Positions 16,514-24,592 of a stretch of 64,000 nt of DNA are shown here, piece by piece. How positions within the stretch are numbered: position 1 is the stretch's first letter; every line of letters begins with the position of its first letter. Position numbers and translations under genes: made by a program. The notes beneath the pieces were generated by a model, which saw nothing but the letters and a program-made list of their open reading frames with translations, had not been told where the DNA came from and did no database searches. Source of the DNA: SIG565 sp045590755 (GTDB taxonomy: Bacteria; Bacillota; Clostridia; Oscillospirales; Acutalibacteraceae); NCBI GenBank assembly GCA_045590755.1, contig JAZNRP010000026.1:29274-93273 (forward strand), written 5' to 3'.

Positions 16514-17010
16514 TGAAATTTAAAATTGTTTTAAGATATCTCTTTTTGATTTTGGCAATTGCTACTATGGTGTATATTTTCTTTATGTCATCACAGACTG
16601 CCGCTGTTTCTACAAAAAGCAGTGGCAGGGTAATTGAATCAATTGCAAAAATTCTGATTAAGGATTTTGATAGCTCATCACCCGAAAACAAAATTGAAAT
16701 TATCAGGATGTATCAGGGAATTGTAAGAACGGCTGCACATTTTGCAATTTTTGCCTGTCTCGGATTTTGGGTAGGCGGACTTTCACTGACATATACAATG
16801 CCAACCAAAAAGCTTAAAACGCTTTATTCTATATTGTTTTGTTTGGTTTATGCGGTGAGTGATGAAATACATCAATTGTTTGTTATAGGACGCAGCTGCC
16901 AACTGTCAGATATAATTATTGACTTATTTGGCGCATTGTTCGGTATCTTAATTATTAATCTTTTTTATTTCCTGTTTAAAAAAATTTTCTTTACAAGAAA
17001 AGGTGGTTAA
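16513..17010 (+). CDS. VanZ family membrane protein
   Basis: A 165-residue protein with four predicted membrane segments, of the VanZ-like family. The family core is visible as SDEIHQLFVIGRSCQLSDIIIDLFGALFG (split over about residues 115-145). VanZ itself gives low-level teicoplanin resistance; most homologues are uncharacterised, so no resistance is implied. It is coupled to the M23 gene by a TAATG overlap within the ftsEX transcript. Confidence 0.85.
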   Translation: MKFKIVLRYLFLILAIATMVYIFFMSSQTAAVSTKSSGRVIESIAKILIKDFDSSSPENKIEIIRMYQGIVRTAAHFAIFACLGFWVGGLSLTYTMPTKKLKTLYSILFCLVYAVSDEIHQLFVIGRSCQLSDIIIDLFGALFGILIINLFYFLFKKIFFTRKGG

Positions 17011-17013
17011 TTA

Positions 17014-17520
17014 ATGAATAGTAAACTGTTAATCAAACAGAATAGAGAATTGTTTGACAAGCTTCAAATTGCCAACCTTAATTGTAGGAGATTAACCGAA
17101 GAAAACAAGCTTTTGAAGGAAAAAATTGATTTTTTGACAGGCCGTTTGTCAGATGAATTTAAGAATAAAAGCGAAATTAATGAAGAAGTAAATGTTGAAA
17201 CCGATATTACATCAGAAGAAATCGTTGAAATTGTTGAACAGCCGGAAGAGCCTATAATACTTTCACCTGAAATTGAGTACGGCTCAAAAATAATCGGTGA
17301 AATTGTTATGTCGGCTACTCAATACAGTAACCGGCTTTCATCTGAACATAAAGAAAATATTAAGGAACTGCTTAATTTAATTTTGGGTAGAACAGAGGTT
17401 TCAAAGGCAGAAATTTTGAATATTATTTCAAGCGATGTATCGTTTGATGCAAAGGTTGAAATGATTGATAAATCCCGAGACGAAGCAATTGAATATTTTA
17501 AAAGCGTAATGGAACAGTAA
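17014..17520 (+). CDS. Hypothetical coiled-coil protein
   Basis: I do not recognise this 168-residue protein. The N-terminal ~50 residues form a Leu/Asn/Lys-rich coiled coil (NRELFDKLQIANLNCRRLTE, then ENKLLKEKIDFL). A Glu-rich linker follows (about 60-90, including ITSEEIVEIVEQPEEP), then a helical C-terminal domain. No signal peptide or membrane segment is present, so it should be cytoplasmic. It follows vanZ by 3 bases behind AAGGTGG, as last gene of the ftsEX operon, which hints at a division or envelope role; that is inference only. Confidence 0.75.
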   Translation: MNSKLLIKQNRELFDKLQIANLNCRRLTEENKLLKEKIDFLTGRLSDEFKNKSEINEEVNVETDITSEEIVEIVEQPEEPIILSPEIEYGSKIIGEIVMSATQYSNRLSSEHKENIKELLNLILGRTEVSKAEILNIISSDVSFDAKVEMIDKSRDEAIEYFKSVMEQ

Positions 17521-17550
17521 GAAGGGAATTTTCCCTTCTTATTTTGTTTT
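17519..17550 (+). terminator. Terminator of the ftsEX operon
   Basis: AAGAAGGGAA / TTCCCTTCTT stem followed by ATTTTGTTTTTT; the stem begins at the last stop codon. Confidence 0.85.
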
Positions 17551-17610
17551 TTACAGCGTTTATTTACTAACATTTCAGGTAATAATTTTATTGTACGGAG
17601 GTGTTGTTGT

Positions 17611-18375
17611 TTGTATAAAACAAAGGTGGTAATTTGTGGTGTGGACACTTCAAAATTACCGGTGCTTAAAGAAAGTGAAAAAACAGAATTACTTGCCGAC
17701 TGTAAAAAAGGTGATAAGTTAGCAAGGGAAAAATTAATTAACGGCAATTTAAGGCTGATTTTAAGCGTTATACAGCGTTTTGTCGGTAGGGGTGAAAATT
17801 TAGACGACCTGTTTCAAGTGGGCTGTATAGGGCTAATTAAAGCTATAGATAACTTTGATGACAGTCACAATGTTAAATTTTCAACCTATGCCGTGCCAAT
17901 GATTATTGGTGAAATAAGGCGCTATTTAAGAGATAATAATTCAATAAGGGTTAGTCGTTCAATAAAAGATACGGCATATCGTTCTATGCAGGTTAAGGAG
18001 CAGCTTACCGCAAAACTAAACCGCGAGCCGACCGTAGCGGAAATTGCCGAAGAACTGCAGCTACCTGTAAGCGACATTGTAATAGCACTTGAAAGCATTG
18101 TAGACCCCGTTTCCCTTTATGAGCCTATATATTCTGACGGCGGCGACACAATTTATGTGCTTGACCAGGTGGGTGACAATAATGATGACCGAAATTGGTT
18201 GCAGGAGATTTCTCTTAGAGAAGCAATTAAAAATTTGAATGACCGCGAAAAGAAAATTTTAAGTCTTAGGTTTATGGAAGGTAAGACACAAATGGAGGTA
18301 TCTGAAGAAATCGGTATTTCGCAAGCGCAGGTGTCCCGTCTTGAAAAATTTGCGCTTGAAAAAATTAAAAATTGA
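17611..18375 (+). CDS. sigG: RNA polymerase sporulation sigma factor SigG
   Basis: Late forespore sigma factor. The 254 residues begin with the SigG-specific KVVICGVDTSKLPVLKESEK and contain NGNLRLILSVIQRF, DDLFQVGCIGLIKAIDNF, HNVKFSTYAVPMIIGEIRRY (region 2) and a region 4 helix-turn-helix GKTQMEVSEEIGISQAQVSR. The close match to known SigG along its length separates it from SigF and SigE. The start is TTG 17611 behind CGGAGGTG. sigE and spoIIGA, neighbours in Bacillus, are absent; the ylmC-type gene is retained downstream. Confidence 0.96.
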   Translation: MYKTKVVICGVDTSKLPVLKESEKTELLADCKKGDKLAREKLINGNLRLILSVIQRFVGRGENLDDLFQVGCIGLIKAIDNFDDSHNVKFSTYAVPMIIGEIRRYLRDNNSIRVSRSIKDTAYRSMQVKEQLTAKLNREPTVAEIAEELQLPVSDIVIALESIVDPVSLYEPIYSDGGDTIYVLDQVGDNNDDRNWLQEISLREAIKNLNDREKKILSLRFMEGKTQMEVSEEIGISQAQVSRLEKFALEKIKN

Positions 18376-18420
18376 AAATTTTTAATTTTGTTTTCATATA
18401 AATTATTGGGAGTGATTTAT

Positions 18421-18672
18421 ATGATATTCAGAATTGATGAGTTAAAAGATAAACAAGTTGTTTGTGTAAAAAACGGCGGTATTTTAGGTAATGTTTCCGA
18501 TATTGAGTTTGACACAGAATCAGGCCAGCTTACCGCCATAGTAATTTTCGGCAAAAATCATTTTTTAGGACTTTTTGGTAAGGAAAATGATATTGTAATT
18601 CCCTGGGATGAGATAGAAGTTATAGGCAACGAAACAATACTTGTTAATTACGATGTCGTGAAATTTTCATAA
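18421..18672 (+). CDS. YlmC/YmxH family sporulation protein (PRC-barrel)
   Basis: An 83-residue PRC-barrel protein of the YlmC/YmxH family, conserved beside sigG in spore formers; molecular role unknown. It reads FRIDELKDKQVVCVKNGGIL then NVSDIEFDTESGQLTAI and IVIPWDEIEVIGNETILV. GGGAGTGA precedes ATG 18421; an in-frame TTG at 18388 lacks a ribosome site. It is followed by a strong terminator, so sigG and this gene form a two-gene unit. Confidence 0.88.
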   Translation: MIFRIDELKDKQVVCVKNGGILGNVSDIEFDTESGQLTAIVIFGKNHFLGLFGKENDIVIPWDEIEVIGNETILVNYDVVKFS

Positions 18673-18675
18673 AAC

Positions 18676-18718
18676 AAAAAAGAGCAAAGTAAACCTTTGC
18701 TCTTTTTTACATAATCTT
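18676..18718 (+). terminator. Terminator after ylmC-type gene
   Basis: AAAAAAGAGCAAAG / CTTTGCTCTTTTTT with loop TAAAC; strong. Confidence 0.92.
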
Positions 18719-18783
18719 ACCCTTATAAAAAAAACTTTAATGCGCAAATTAATATTTGCAGAATGGTTTTAAGGGGTGAAATT

Positions 18784-20034
18784 ATGAATTCTGTTGCAAA
18801 ATTTTTCAAAGCTTTATCAATGATTTTTTTAATTTTGGCGGTAGCGGTATTCGGCACTATATTTTTTGTTGATAAGAATACCGAAACAAGCTATAAAATA
18901 ATAGGCAAGACCGATTTAACTATCAGTAGCAATATACCAATTCAGGTATCGCCCTGTGAAGATGTAAAGGCGAATACCGAGATTTTTACTAAAGTTGGCT
19001 CAAAGTATGATGTTGAGCTCAAAATTTTTGGTATAATTCCTGTAAAACGGGCAAATGTGGAAGTTGTGGACGATATGTATGTATCGGTATTGGGTAGTCC
19101 ATTTGGGATGAAAATTTATACGGATGGCGTGTTGATAATTGACATTAGTGATGTTGATTCAAAGAACGGTTATGTTAAGCCCGCAAATATCTGTGGCTTA
19201 GAAATAGGTGATTTTATACTCTCAATTGATGGCCAAAAAGTGTATACAAACGAAGATGTCGCCGGAATTATTGAGAAATCGGGCGGTAAAGAGTTATCAC
19301 TTGTGATTAAGCGAGACAATGTTATAAAAAATATAATTTTAATTCCCGTACTGTCAAAAAGTACAAAAACCTATAAGGCGGGTATCTGGGTAAGAGATAG
19401 CTCCGCTGGGATTGGTACACTCACTTTCTATTGTCCTACAAATAATGTGATTTGCGGACTCGGTCACAGTGTTACCGATAACGATACGGGGAAAATGCTA
19501 ACTGTAGGCTCGGGTGAAATGGTTGGTGCCGAAATTGTATCACTCACTAAGGCGCAAAGCGGTGCACCCGGTGAACTGCACGGAAGACTTTTGTCTAATA
19601 AATATGCCAATTTTTCCTTAAACAGTAATACGGGTGTGTACGGCGTGTGCGATAAGACTGTATCATTAGAAAATATGATGCAAATAGCTCTAAAACAGGA
19701 AATCAAAAATGGAGATGCATATATACTAACTACAGTAGATAACAATACTCCCAAAGAATACAAATGTAAGATATCATTAAATAAGTCTTCAGGCGAATTA
19801 CAGAATTTAATTGTTGAAATAACCGATGAAGAATTGCTTTCAAAAACAGGTGGTATAGTACAGGGTATGAGCGGTAGTCCCATCATCCAGAATGGCAAAC
19901 TAATTGGCGCTGTAACTCATGTGCTTATAGATAACCCAAATAAAGGCTACGGCATATTTGCCGAAACAATGCTCGAAACCGCACAATCGGTAGGGAATGA
20001 CCTGAGCGTCGTTCCGCAAAAAGACGCATCGTAA
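18784..20034 (+). CDS. spoIVB: SpoIVB serine peptidase
   Basis: Forespore-secreted PDZ protease that triggers the sigma-K checkpoint by activating SpoIVFB-type processing. About 416 residues: an N-terminal membrane anchor (residues ~10-30), a PDZ domain in the middle (GLEIGDFILSIDGQKVY), and an S55 peptidase domain with the catalytic His in CGLGHSVTD and the nucleophile Ser365 in GMSGSPI. AAGGGGTGA places the start at ATG 18784, not 18763. In most spore formers spo0A follows; here a terminator and trkA follow instead. Confidence 0.95.
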   Translation: MNSVAKFFKALSMIFLILAVAVFGTIFFVDKNTETSYKIIGKTDLTISSNIPIQVSPCEDVKANTEIFTKVGSKYDVELKIFGIIPVKRANVEVVDDMYVSVLGSPFGMKIYTDGVLIIDISDVDSKNGYVKPANICGLEIGDFILSIDGQKVYTNEDVAGIIEKSGGKELSLVIKRDNVIKNIILIPVLSKSTKTYKAGIWVRDSSAGIGTLTFYCPTNNVICGLGHSVTDNDTGKMLTVGSGEMVGAEIVSLTKAQSGAPGELHGRLLSNKYANFSLNSNTGVYGVCDKTVSLENMMQIALKQEIKNGDAYILTTVDNNTPKEYKCKISLNKSSGELQNLIVEITDEELLSKTGGIVQGMSGSPIIQNGKLIGAVTHVLIDNPNKGYGIFAETMLETAQSVGNDLSVVPQKDAS

Positions 20035-20041
20035 AAGAATT

Positions 20042-20085
20042 TAGGTGTCGGAACTCAAATTTTTTGAATTCCGACACCTATTTTA
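20042..20085 (+). terminator. Terminator of spoIVB
   Basis: TAGGTGTCGGAA / TTCCGACACCTA stem followed by TTTTATT. Confidence 0.88.
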
Positions 20086-20211
20086 TTAAATATTGCTTTT
20101 TGTTTCTGTCTGCTATATAATATTAATATGCTTAAAGGTATTTTTAAGCTTTATAGTGCAAAACTTTATTTTTTCAAAATCAGCAAGTTGAAAATCAAGG
20201 GAGAAGTAAAG

Positions 20212-21567
20212 ATGAAAATAACTATTATCGGACTTGGCACAATTGGCAGGACTATACTTAAAAATTTATCGGGCGAAGGCCACACGATAACAATTATTGA
20301 TGAAAATAAGGAAAAAGTAGAAAGCCTTATTGAGAAATACGATGTATACGGTGTTGTTGGCAACGGCGCTTGTCTAGACATTCAAAAGGAAGCTAAAATG
20401 AAGGACACAGACCTTGCCATTGTTCTGACAAATAGTGATGAACTGAATATTTTTGCTTGTTTGGTAGCAAAAAGAAATGGCGTAAAAAACACAATTGCAC
20501 GTGTTCGTAATCCTGATTATAGAAAACAGATTATGGCGATGAAGGAAGACCTTGGGATTGCTATGATTGTAAATCCTGAAATGGAGACAGCAAACGAAAT
20601 TTTTAACATTATTAACTTGCCATCTGTCAATGAAATTGAACACTTTGCAAAAGGCAGAGTTTCTCTTGTTGAGGTAATAGCAGAAGAAGGGTGTTCCTTG
20701 ATAGGTGAGACCCTTATTTCGCTTGGTAATAAGCTTTCCACGAAAGTGCTTATCTGCGCCGTTCAGCGCGGCGATGAGGTTATTATTCCTTCGGGTAATT
20801 TTGTTATTCAAGCGAATGACAAAATACACTTTACCGCAGAGGCGAAAACTCTCGGCACTTTTTTGTCTGAGGTTAATCTCGTAAAGTCACCCTTTAAGAA
20901 CATTATGATTGTAGGCGGCGGAAGAATAGGGTATTATCTTGCCGATGCGTTATCGAAAAAAAAGTATGCCGTTAAGCTGATTGAAAATGATTCGGCCACT
21001 TGCGAACAATTGGCAGAATTTTTGCCACGCGCAACGGTTGTCTGCGGCAATGGTACACAACACGATATTCTTATTGAAGAAGGCATTGAAGCGATGGATG
21101 CTTTTGTGGCGCTTACGAATATTGATGAAGAAAATATAATCGTGTCTATGTTTGCTAACAGGAAAAAGGTTAAGAAGTCTATTACTCAAATTAAGAATGA
21201 TGACCTATATGGTATGCTTGATGAGCTTGGTATTGATAACAATGTATCACCAAAACATGTAGTTGCAGGTAAAATCATCAGCTATATTCGTGCTCTTGCG
21301 AATGCGGTGGGTAGTAATGTTTTAACTATGTATCAGCTTGTAAATAATCAGGTTGAGGCATTGGAATTTGCCGCAAAGAAGCAAGAGAAGTTCTTTGATA
21401 AGCCTTTGCGTGAGCTTAATATGAAGAAGAATTGCTTAATTGCCTGCATAATACGACAGAATGAGGTTATTATTCCGAACGGTGATTCTGAAATTAAATT
21501 GGGCGATAATGTCGTGGTTGTGACAACACACAAGAATTTTGACGATTTGAACGATGTCATTGAGTAA
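20212..21567 (+). CDS. trkA: Trk potassium transport system regulatory protein TrkA
   Basis: Cytoplasmic nucleotide-binding gating subunit of the Trk/Ktr K+ uptake system. The 451 residues contain two RCK modules: Rossmann folds starting IIGLGTIGRTILKNL (residue ~4) and IMIVGGGRIGYYLADAL (~233), each followed by a TrkA_C domain. That two-fold layout is TrkA rather than single-RCK KtrA. GGGAGAAG precedes ATG 20212. trkH follows 10 bases later. Regulators such as c-di-AMP act on this family elsewhere; nothing in the sequence shows it here. Confidence 0.95.
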   Translation: MKITIIGLGTIGRTILKNLSGEGHTITIIDENKEKVESLIEKYDVYGVVGNGACLDIQKEAKMKDTDLAIVLTNSDELNIFACLVAKRNGVKNTIARVRNPDYRKQIMAMKEDLGIAMIVNPEMETANEIFNIINLPSVNEIEHFAKGRVSLVEVIAEEGCSLIGETLISLGNKLSTKVLICAVQRGDEVIIPSGNFVIQANDKIHFTAEAKTLGTFLSEVNLVKSPFKNIMIVGGGRIGYYLADALSKKKYAVKLIENDSATCEQLAEFLPRATVVCGNGTQHDILIEEGIEAMDAFVALTNIDEENIIVSMFANRKKVKKSITQIKNDDLYGMLDELGIDNNVSPKHVVAGKIISYIRALANAVGSNVLTMYQLVNNQVEALEFAAKKQEKFFDKPLRELNMKKNCLIACIIRQNEVIIPNGDSEIKLGDNVVVVTTHKNFDDLNDVIE

Positions 21568-21577
21568 GGGTGAATTT

Positions 21578-23161
21578 ATGGAATTTAGGCAGTTGGGTAG
21601 GATTTTAGGTAAAATTATGATACTTGAAGCAATCTTAATGCTTGCTCCATTGGCAATCTGTTTTATCTATAAAGAGTCCTTTATACATATTTTAGCGTTT
21701 TTAGTTCCTATAATTATCTTGACAGCAATTGGATTTTTACTTCAGATTCCGAAACCAAAGCGGAGCAATCTTTATCAAAAAGAAGGTTTTGCTCTAACGG
21801 CGATGGCTTGGATAGTTATGGCTCTGTTTGGAGCTATTCCGTTTATAATAAACGGTGACATTCCCAGGTATGTGGATGCATGCTTTGAGATAATGTCCGG
21901 ATTTACCACCACTGGCTCAAGTATCATTACAGATATTACTGCCCTGTCACATTCTACGCTATTTTGGCGAAGCTTCTCTCATTGGATTGGCGGTATGGGT
22001 ATTCTGGTATTTGTGCTTATATTCATTCCCGAAAGCAACGACGGTTCTTCTATGCACCTGCTTCGTGCCGAAAGTCCTGGACCTCAGGTTGGCAAGATTG
22101 TTTCCAAAATGAAGGTGACGACAAGAATTCTATATCTCATTTACTTGGGTATGACTGCTCTTCAAATCATTGTTCTGTGTTGTGATTCGGTGACAGACTA
22201 CAGTGCTATGTGCAAAGATTTGGGAGTTGAAGCAGCTACAGCTTATCAGAATGATAAGGTGTTTCATGCATTTCTTACCACCTTTGGATGCGCAGGAACC
22301 GGTGGATTTGGCTTTATCCCTGGTAGTATGGAGTATTTCACTCCTTTTGCACAGTATGTAATGTCCATCTTCCTAATTCTTTTTGGATGTAATTTCGGTC
22401 TTTATTATTTGCTTTTGATTGGTAAGATTAAAGATGTGCTTCGCAGCGAAGAATTTAGAAGTTATTTTACAATTATCGGTTTAGCGGTCGGTTTGGTGTT
22501 TTTGAGCCTTGTTGGAAGATTTGAGGCGTTTCCACAGGTATATTCCACAGAAGCTTCGTTCAGACATTCGCTGTTCCAGGTATCTTCTCTTTTGACAACA
22601 GCGGGATTTACTACAACCGACTACAATGTCTGGCCAATGCTTGCCAAGACCACACTTGTTATAGTGATGTTTTTTGGTGCTATGGCAGGCTCAACCTCAG
22701 GCGGTATGAAGGTTTCCCGTATCGTTATGGCTCTGAAGGGTGCTTATATCAATGTTCGTAAGCTTATTAATCCCCGTTATGTGCCTAAGGTAAAATTCGA
22801 GGGTAAGACACTTGAACCAAAAACTATCAATGATGTGTTTGCCTTTATTACCTTATATTTCTTTATATTATTAGCGGGAGTGTTCTTATTATCATTTGAC
22901 GGTGTGAACGGCACGGTGGTCCAAATGACATCTGACGCGGGGAATTATGAAATTAAACACGGATTCTTCAGTAACTTCTCAGCGGCTCTGGCATGTATTT
23001 CCAATGTAGGTCCGGCATTTGAAGCAGTGGGTCCGTATTCCAGCTATGCAGGCTATAACGACTTTTCAAAAATTATCCTGATGTTTATTATGATGCTCGG
23101 CAGACTTGAAATTCTGCCTGTTCTCATTCTGTTTAATAAGCGCACTTGGAAAAAGATATAA
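21578..23161 (+). CDS. trkH: TrkH family potassium uptake protein
   Basis: K+-translocating membrane subunit, 527 residues, about ten membrane segments in four M1-P-M2 repeats. The selectivity-filter Gly of each pore loop is recognisable: MSGFTTTGSSI, GCAGTGGFGF, LTTAGFTTTDYN and ISNVGPAFEAVG. AAGGGTGA precedes ATG 21578. Glycine codon GGA is more frequent than in neighbouring genes by eye, which could mean a different origin, but the signal is soft. It works with TrkA encoded just upstream. Confidence 0.94.
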   Translation: MEFRQLGRILGKIMILEAILMLAPLAICFIYKESFIHILAFLVPIIILTAIGFLLQIPKPKRSNLYQKEGFALTAMAWIVMALFGAIPFIINGDIPRYVDACFEIMSGFTTTGSSIITDITALSHSTLFWRSFSHWIGGMGILVFVLIFIPESNDGSSMHLLRAESPGPQVGKIVSKMKVTTRILYLIYLGMTALQIIVLCCDSVTDYSAMCKDLGVEAATAYQNDKVFHAFLTTFGCAGTGGFGFIPGSMEYFTPFAQYVMSIFLILFGCNFGLYYLLLIGKIKDVLRSEEFRSYFTIIGLAVGLVFLSLVGRFEAFPQVYSTEASFRHSLFQVSSLLTTAGFTTTDYNVWPMLAKTTLVIVMFFGAMAGSTSGGMKVSRIVMALKGAYINVRKLINPRYVPKVKFEGKTLEPKTINDVFAFITLYFFILLAGVFLLSFDGVNGTVVQMTSDAGNYEIKHGFFSNFSAALACISNVGPAFEAVGPYSSYAGYNDFSKIILMFIMMLGRLEILPVLILFNKRTWKKI

Positions 23162-23227
23162 TACTTTTGTAGAATCCCACTTGCGATAATTGTCAGTTAT
23201 AATAATTTTATTAAAAAATAACGCGTT

Positions 23228-23255
23228 AAAAACTCACCTATGCGGTGAGTTTTTA
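23228..23255 (+). terminator. Terminator of trkAH
   Basis: AAAAACTCACC / GGTGAGTTTTT with loop TATGC; the T-tract runs into the next promoter. Confidence 0.9.
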
Positions 23256-23256
23256 A

Positions 23257-23284
23257 TTGACTTTAATTTTGGCTATGATATAAT
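23257..23284 (+). promoter_or_regulatory. Promoter of the amidohydrolase gene
   Basis: TTGACT (23257-23262), 16-base spacer, TATAAT (23279-23284), 20 bases before the start codon. Confidence 0.7.
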
Positions 23285-23303
23285 AATTTCGGAGATGATA
23301 TAA

Positions 23304-24377
23304 ATGGTTAGAGATATACATTATCATATTGAAAGACTGTGTCCCGTTAAGGAAAGCGTTGATTTTTTTGAAACAGAAATGAAACAAAACAATGTTGAAA
23401 AGGTTGTTTTCTTGTCTGTTCCTGTATATGATGAATGCATTTCGCAAAATTTAATGATTTTGATGGCGAAGGACATGATGTACCCATCTGCTTTTGCTTT
23501 CTACGGCTTTTGGTATGATAAAGATACTACCGCCGATGATTTACTTATTCAGTTAAAAAACGGATTAGAGCAGGGCTTTGAAGGTCTAAAGCTGATAGAA
23601 GGAAAACCCGATATGCGCAAAAAATTGGGCTTCGGTTTTGATTCGCCAATGTACGATAAGGTTCTTGATTTAGCAGAAGAGCTTGATTTACCCGTACTAA
23701 TACATATTGCCGACCCTGTACATTATTGGGATTATGAAACCCTTAAGAGAACAGAGCCTTACCGTATAACCGACGGTCATTATTACGGCGCAGAAGGTTT
23801 TTTGTCTCTTGAAGAAACCTATGCAGAATTTGAGCGCATGATGAAAAAACATCCTAACTTAAAGGTCATTTTGGCACATTTTGCTTTTATGTATGATAAG
23901 TTGGATATGGCACAAAGATTCCTTGATAAATATAAGAATCTTTCCTTTGATTTAACACCCGGCGTTCATATGTTCCAGGTATTTACTGAAAACAGAGAAG
24001 AGATGCGTGATTTTCTTGAAAGAAACTCCGAAAGAATTTATTTGGGTACCGATTCTTATAATGCGGGTACTGATACCTTGAGAAACTTTGAAAATCTGTA
24101 TAACCTTGTTTGCAAAAATATTGCAGATACCGAAGAATTCAGCTTGCCTGATTTTTATTTCTTACCCGAATATGTCTACAAGCCGTTAGGCTTAAGCAAA
24201 GAAGCGGTAGAAAATATTAACTACAATAATCACAAAAAGCTATTAGGTGACACACCGAAGCCCAATAACAAGGCTGCGATTATTGAAGAAATTGAAAGAC
24301 TATCTTCAAGGTACGAATCATTTTCTGAAGATGAGAAAAAAGTCTTTGATGAAATTAAGGAATACTATTGTAAATAG
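23304..24377 (+). CDS. Amidohydrolase (TIM-barrel metal-dependent hydrolase)
   Basis: A 357-residue protein of the amidohydrolase-2 type. Candidate metal ligands follow the family order: HxH-like DIHYHIE at the N-terminus (residues 4-10), GFEGLKLIEG with a Lys, LPVLIHIADP, VILAHFAF and a late Asp in YLGTDSYNAG. These enzymes hydrolyse or decarboxylate small molecules; the substrate cannot be read. Promoter and terminator flank it, so it is a single-gene unit. The C-terminal 40 residues are a charged helix. Confidence 0.75.
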   Translation: MVRDIHYHIERLCPVKESVDFFETEMKQNNVEKVVFLSVPVYDECISQNLMILMAKDMMYPSAFAFYGFWYDKDTTADDLLIQLKNGLEQGFEGLKLIEGKPDMRKKLGFGFDSPMYDKVLDLAEELDLPVLIHIADPVHYWDYETLKRTEPYRITDGHYYGAEGFLSLEETYAEFERMMKKHPNLKVILAHFAFMYDKLDMAQRFLDKYKNLSFDLTPGVHMFQVFTENREEMRDFLERNSERIYLGTDSYNAGTDTLRNFENLYNLVCKNIADTEEFSLPDFYFLPEYVYKPLGLSKEAVENINYNNHKKLLGDTPKPNNKAAIIEEIERLSSRYESFSEDEKKVFDEIKEYYCK

Positions 24378-24391
24378 TTAAAATTTCTATT

Positions 24392-24422
24392 AAAAATGCT
24401 CTTTTAATTTAGAGCATTTTTA
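24392..24422 (+). terminator. Terminator of the amidohydrolase gene
   Basis: AAAAATGCTCT / AGAGCATTTTT with an 8-base A/T loop and TATTTTT following. Confidence 0.88.
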
Positions 24423-24447
24423 TTTTTGAATAAATGCCACATACATT

Positions 24448-24492
24448 TGCATAAAAATGCAAAATATTTAATATTTATTCAATATTTATGCA
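24448..24492 (+). promoter_or_regulatory. Putative ArgR (ARG box) operator cluster
   Basis: TGCATAAAAATGCA (24448-24461) is a TGCAT-AAAA-ATGCA dyad, close to the ARG-box form TGAATAWWWATTCA; TCAATATTTATGCA (24479-24492) is a second, less symmetric match 31 bases on. Both lie just upstream of the argG promoter. The position before a full arginine operon supports ArgR control, but argR itself is not in the window. Confidence 0.55.
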
Positions 24493-24511
24493 AAAATATT
24501 TGCTAAAATGC

Positions 24512-24540
24512 TTGACAAAGTTATATTATATGTGTATAAT
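24512..24540 (+). promoter_or_regulatory. Promoter of the arginine operon
   Basis: TTGACA (24512-24517), 17-base spacer, TATAAT (24535-24540), consensus at all 12 positions; the transcript leader is about 45 bases. Confidence 0.88.
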
Positions 24541-24592
24541 ATGTTGGTATTTAAAATTTTACATTGCATATTTATTCAAGGAGACGATTTTT

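Noticed and set aside
24488..24592. N-terminal extension of argG from an upstream ATG
   Set aside because: Would cover the operon promoter; the family start is at 24593 after AAGGAG.
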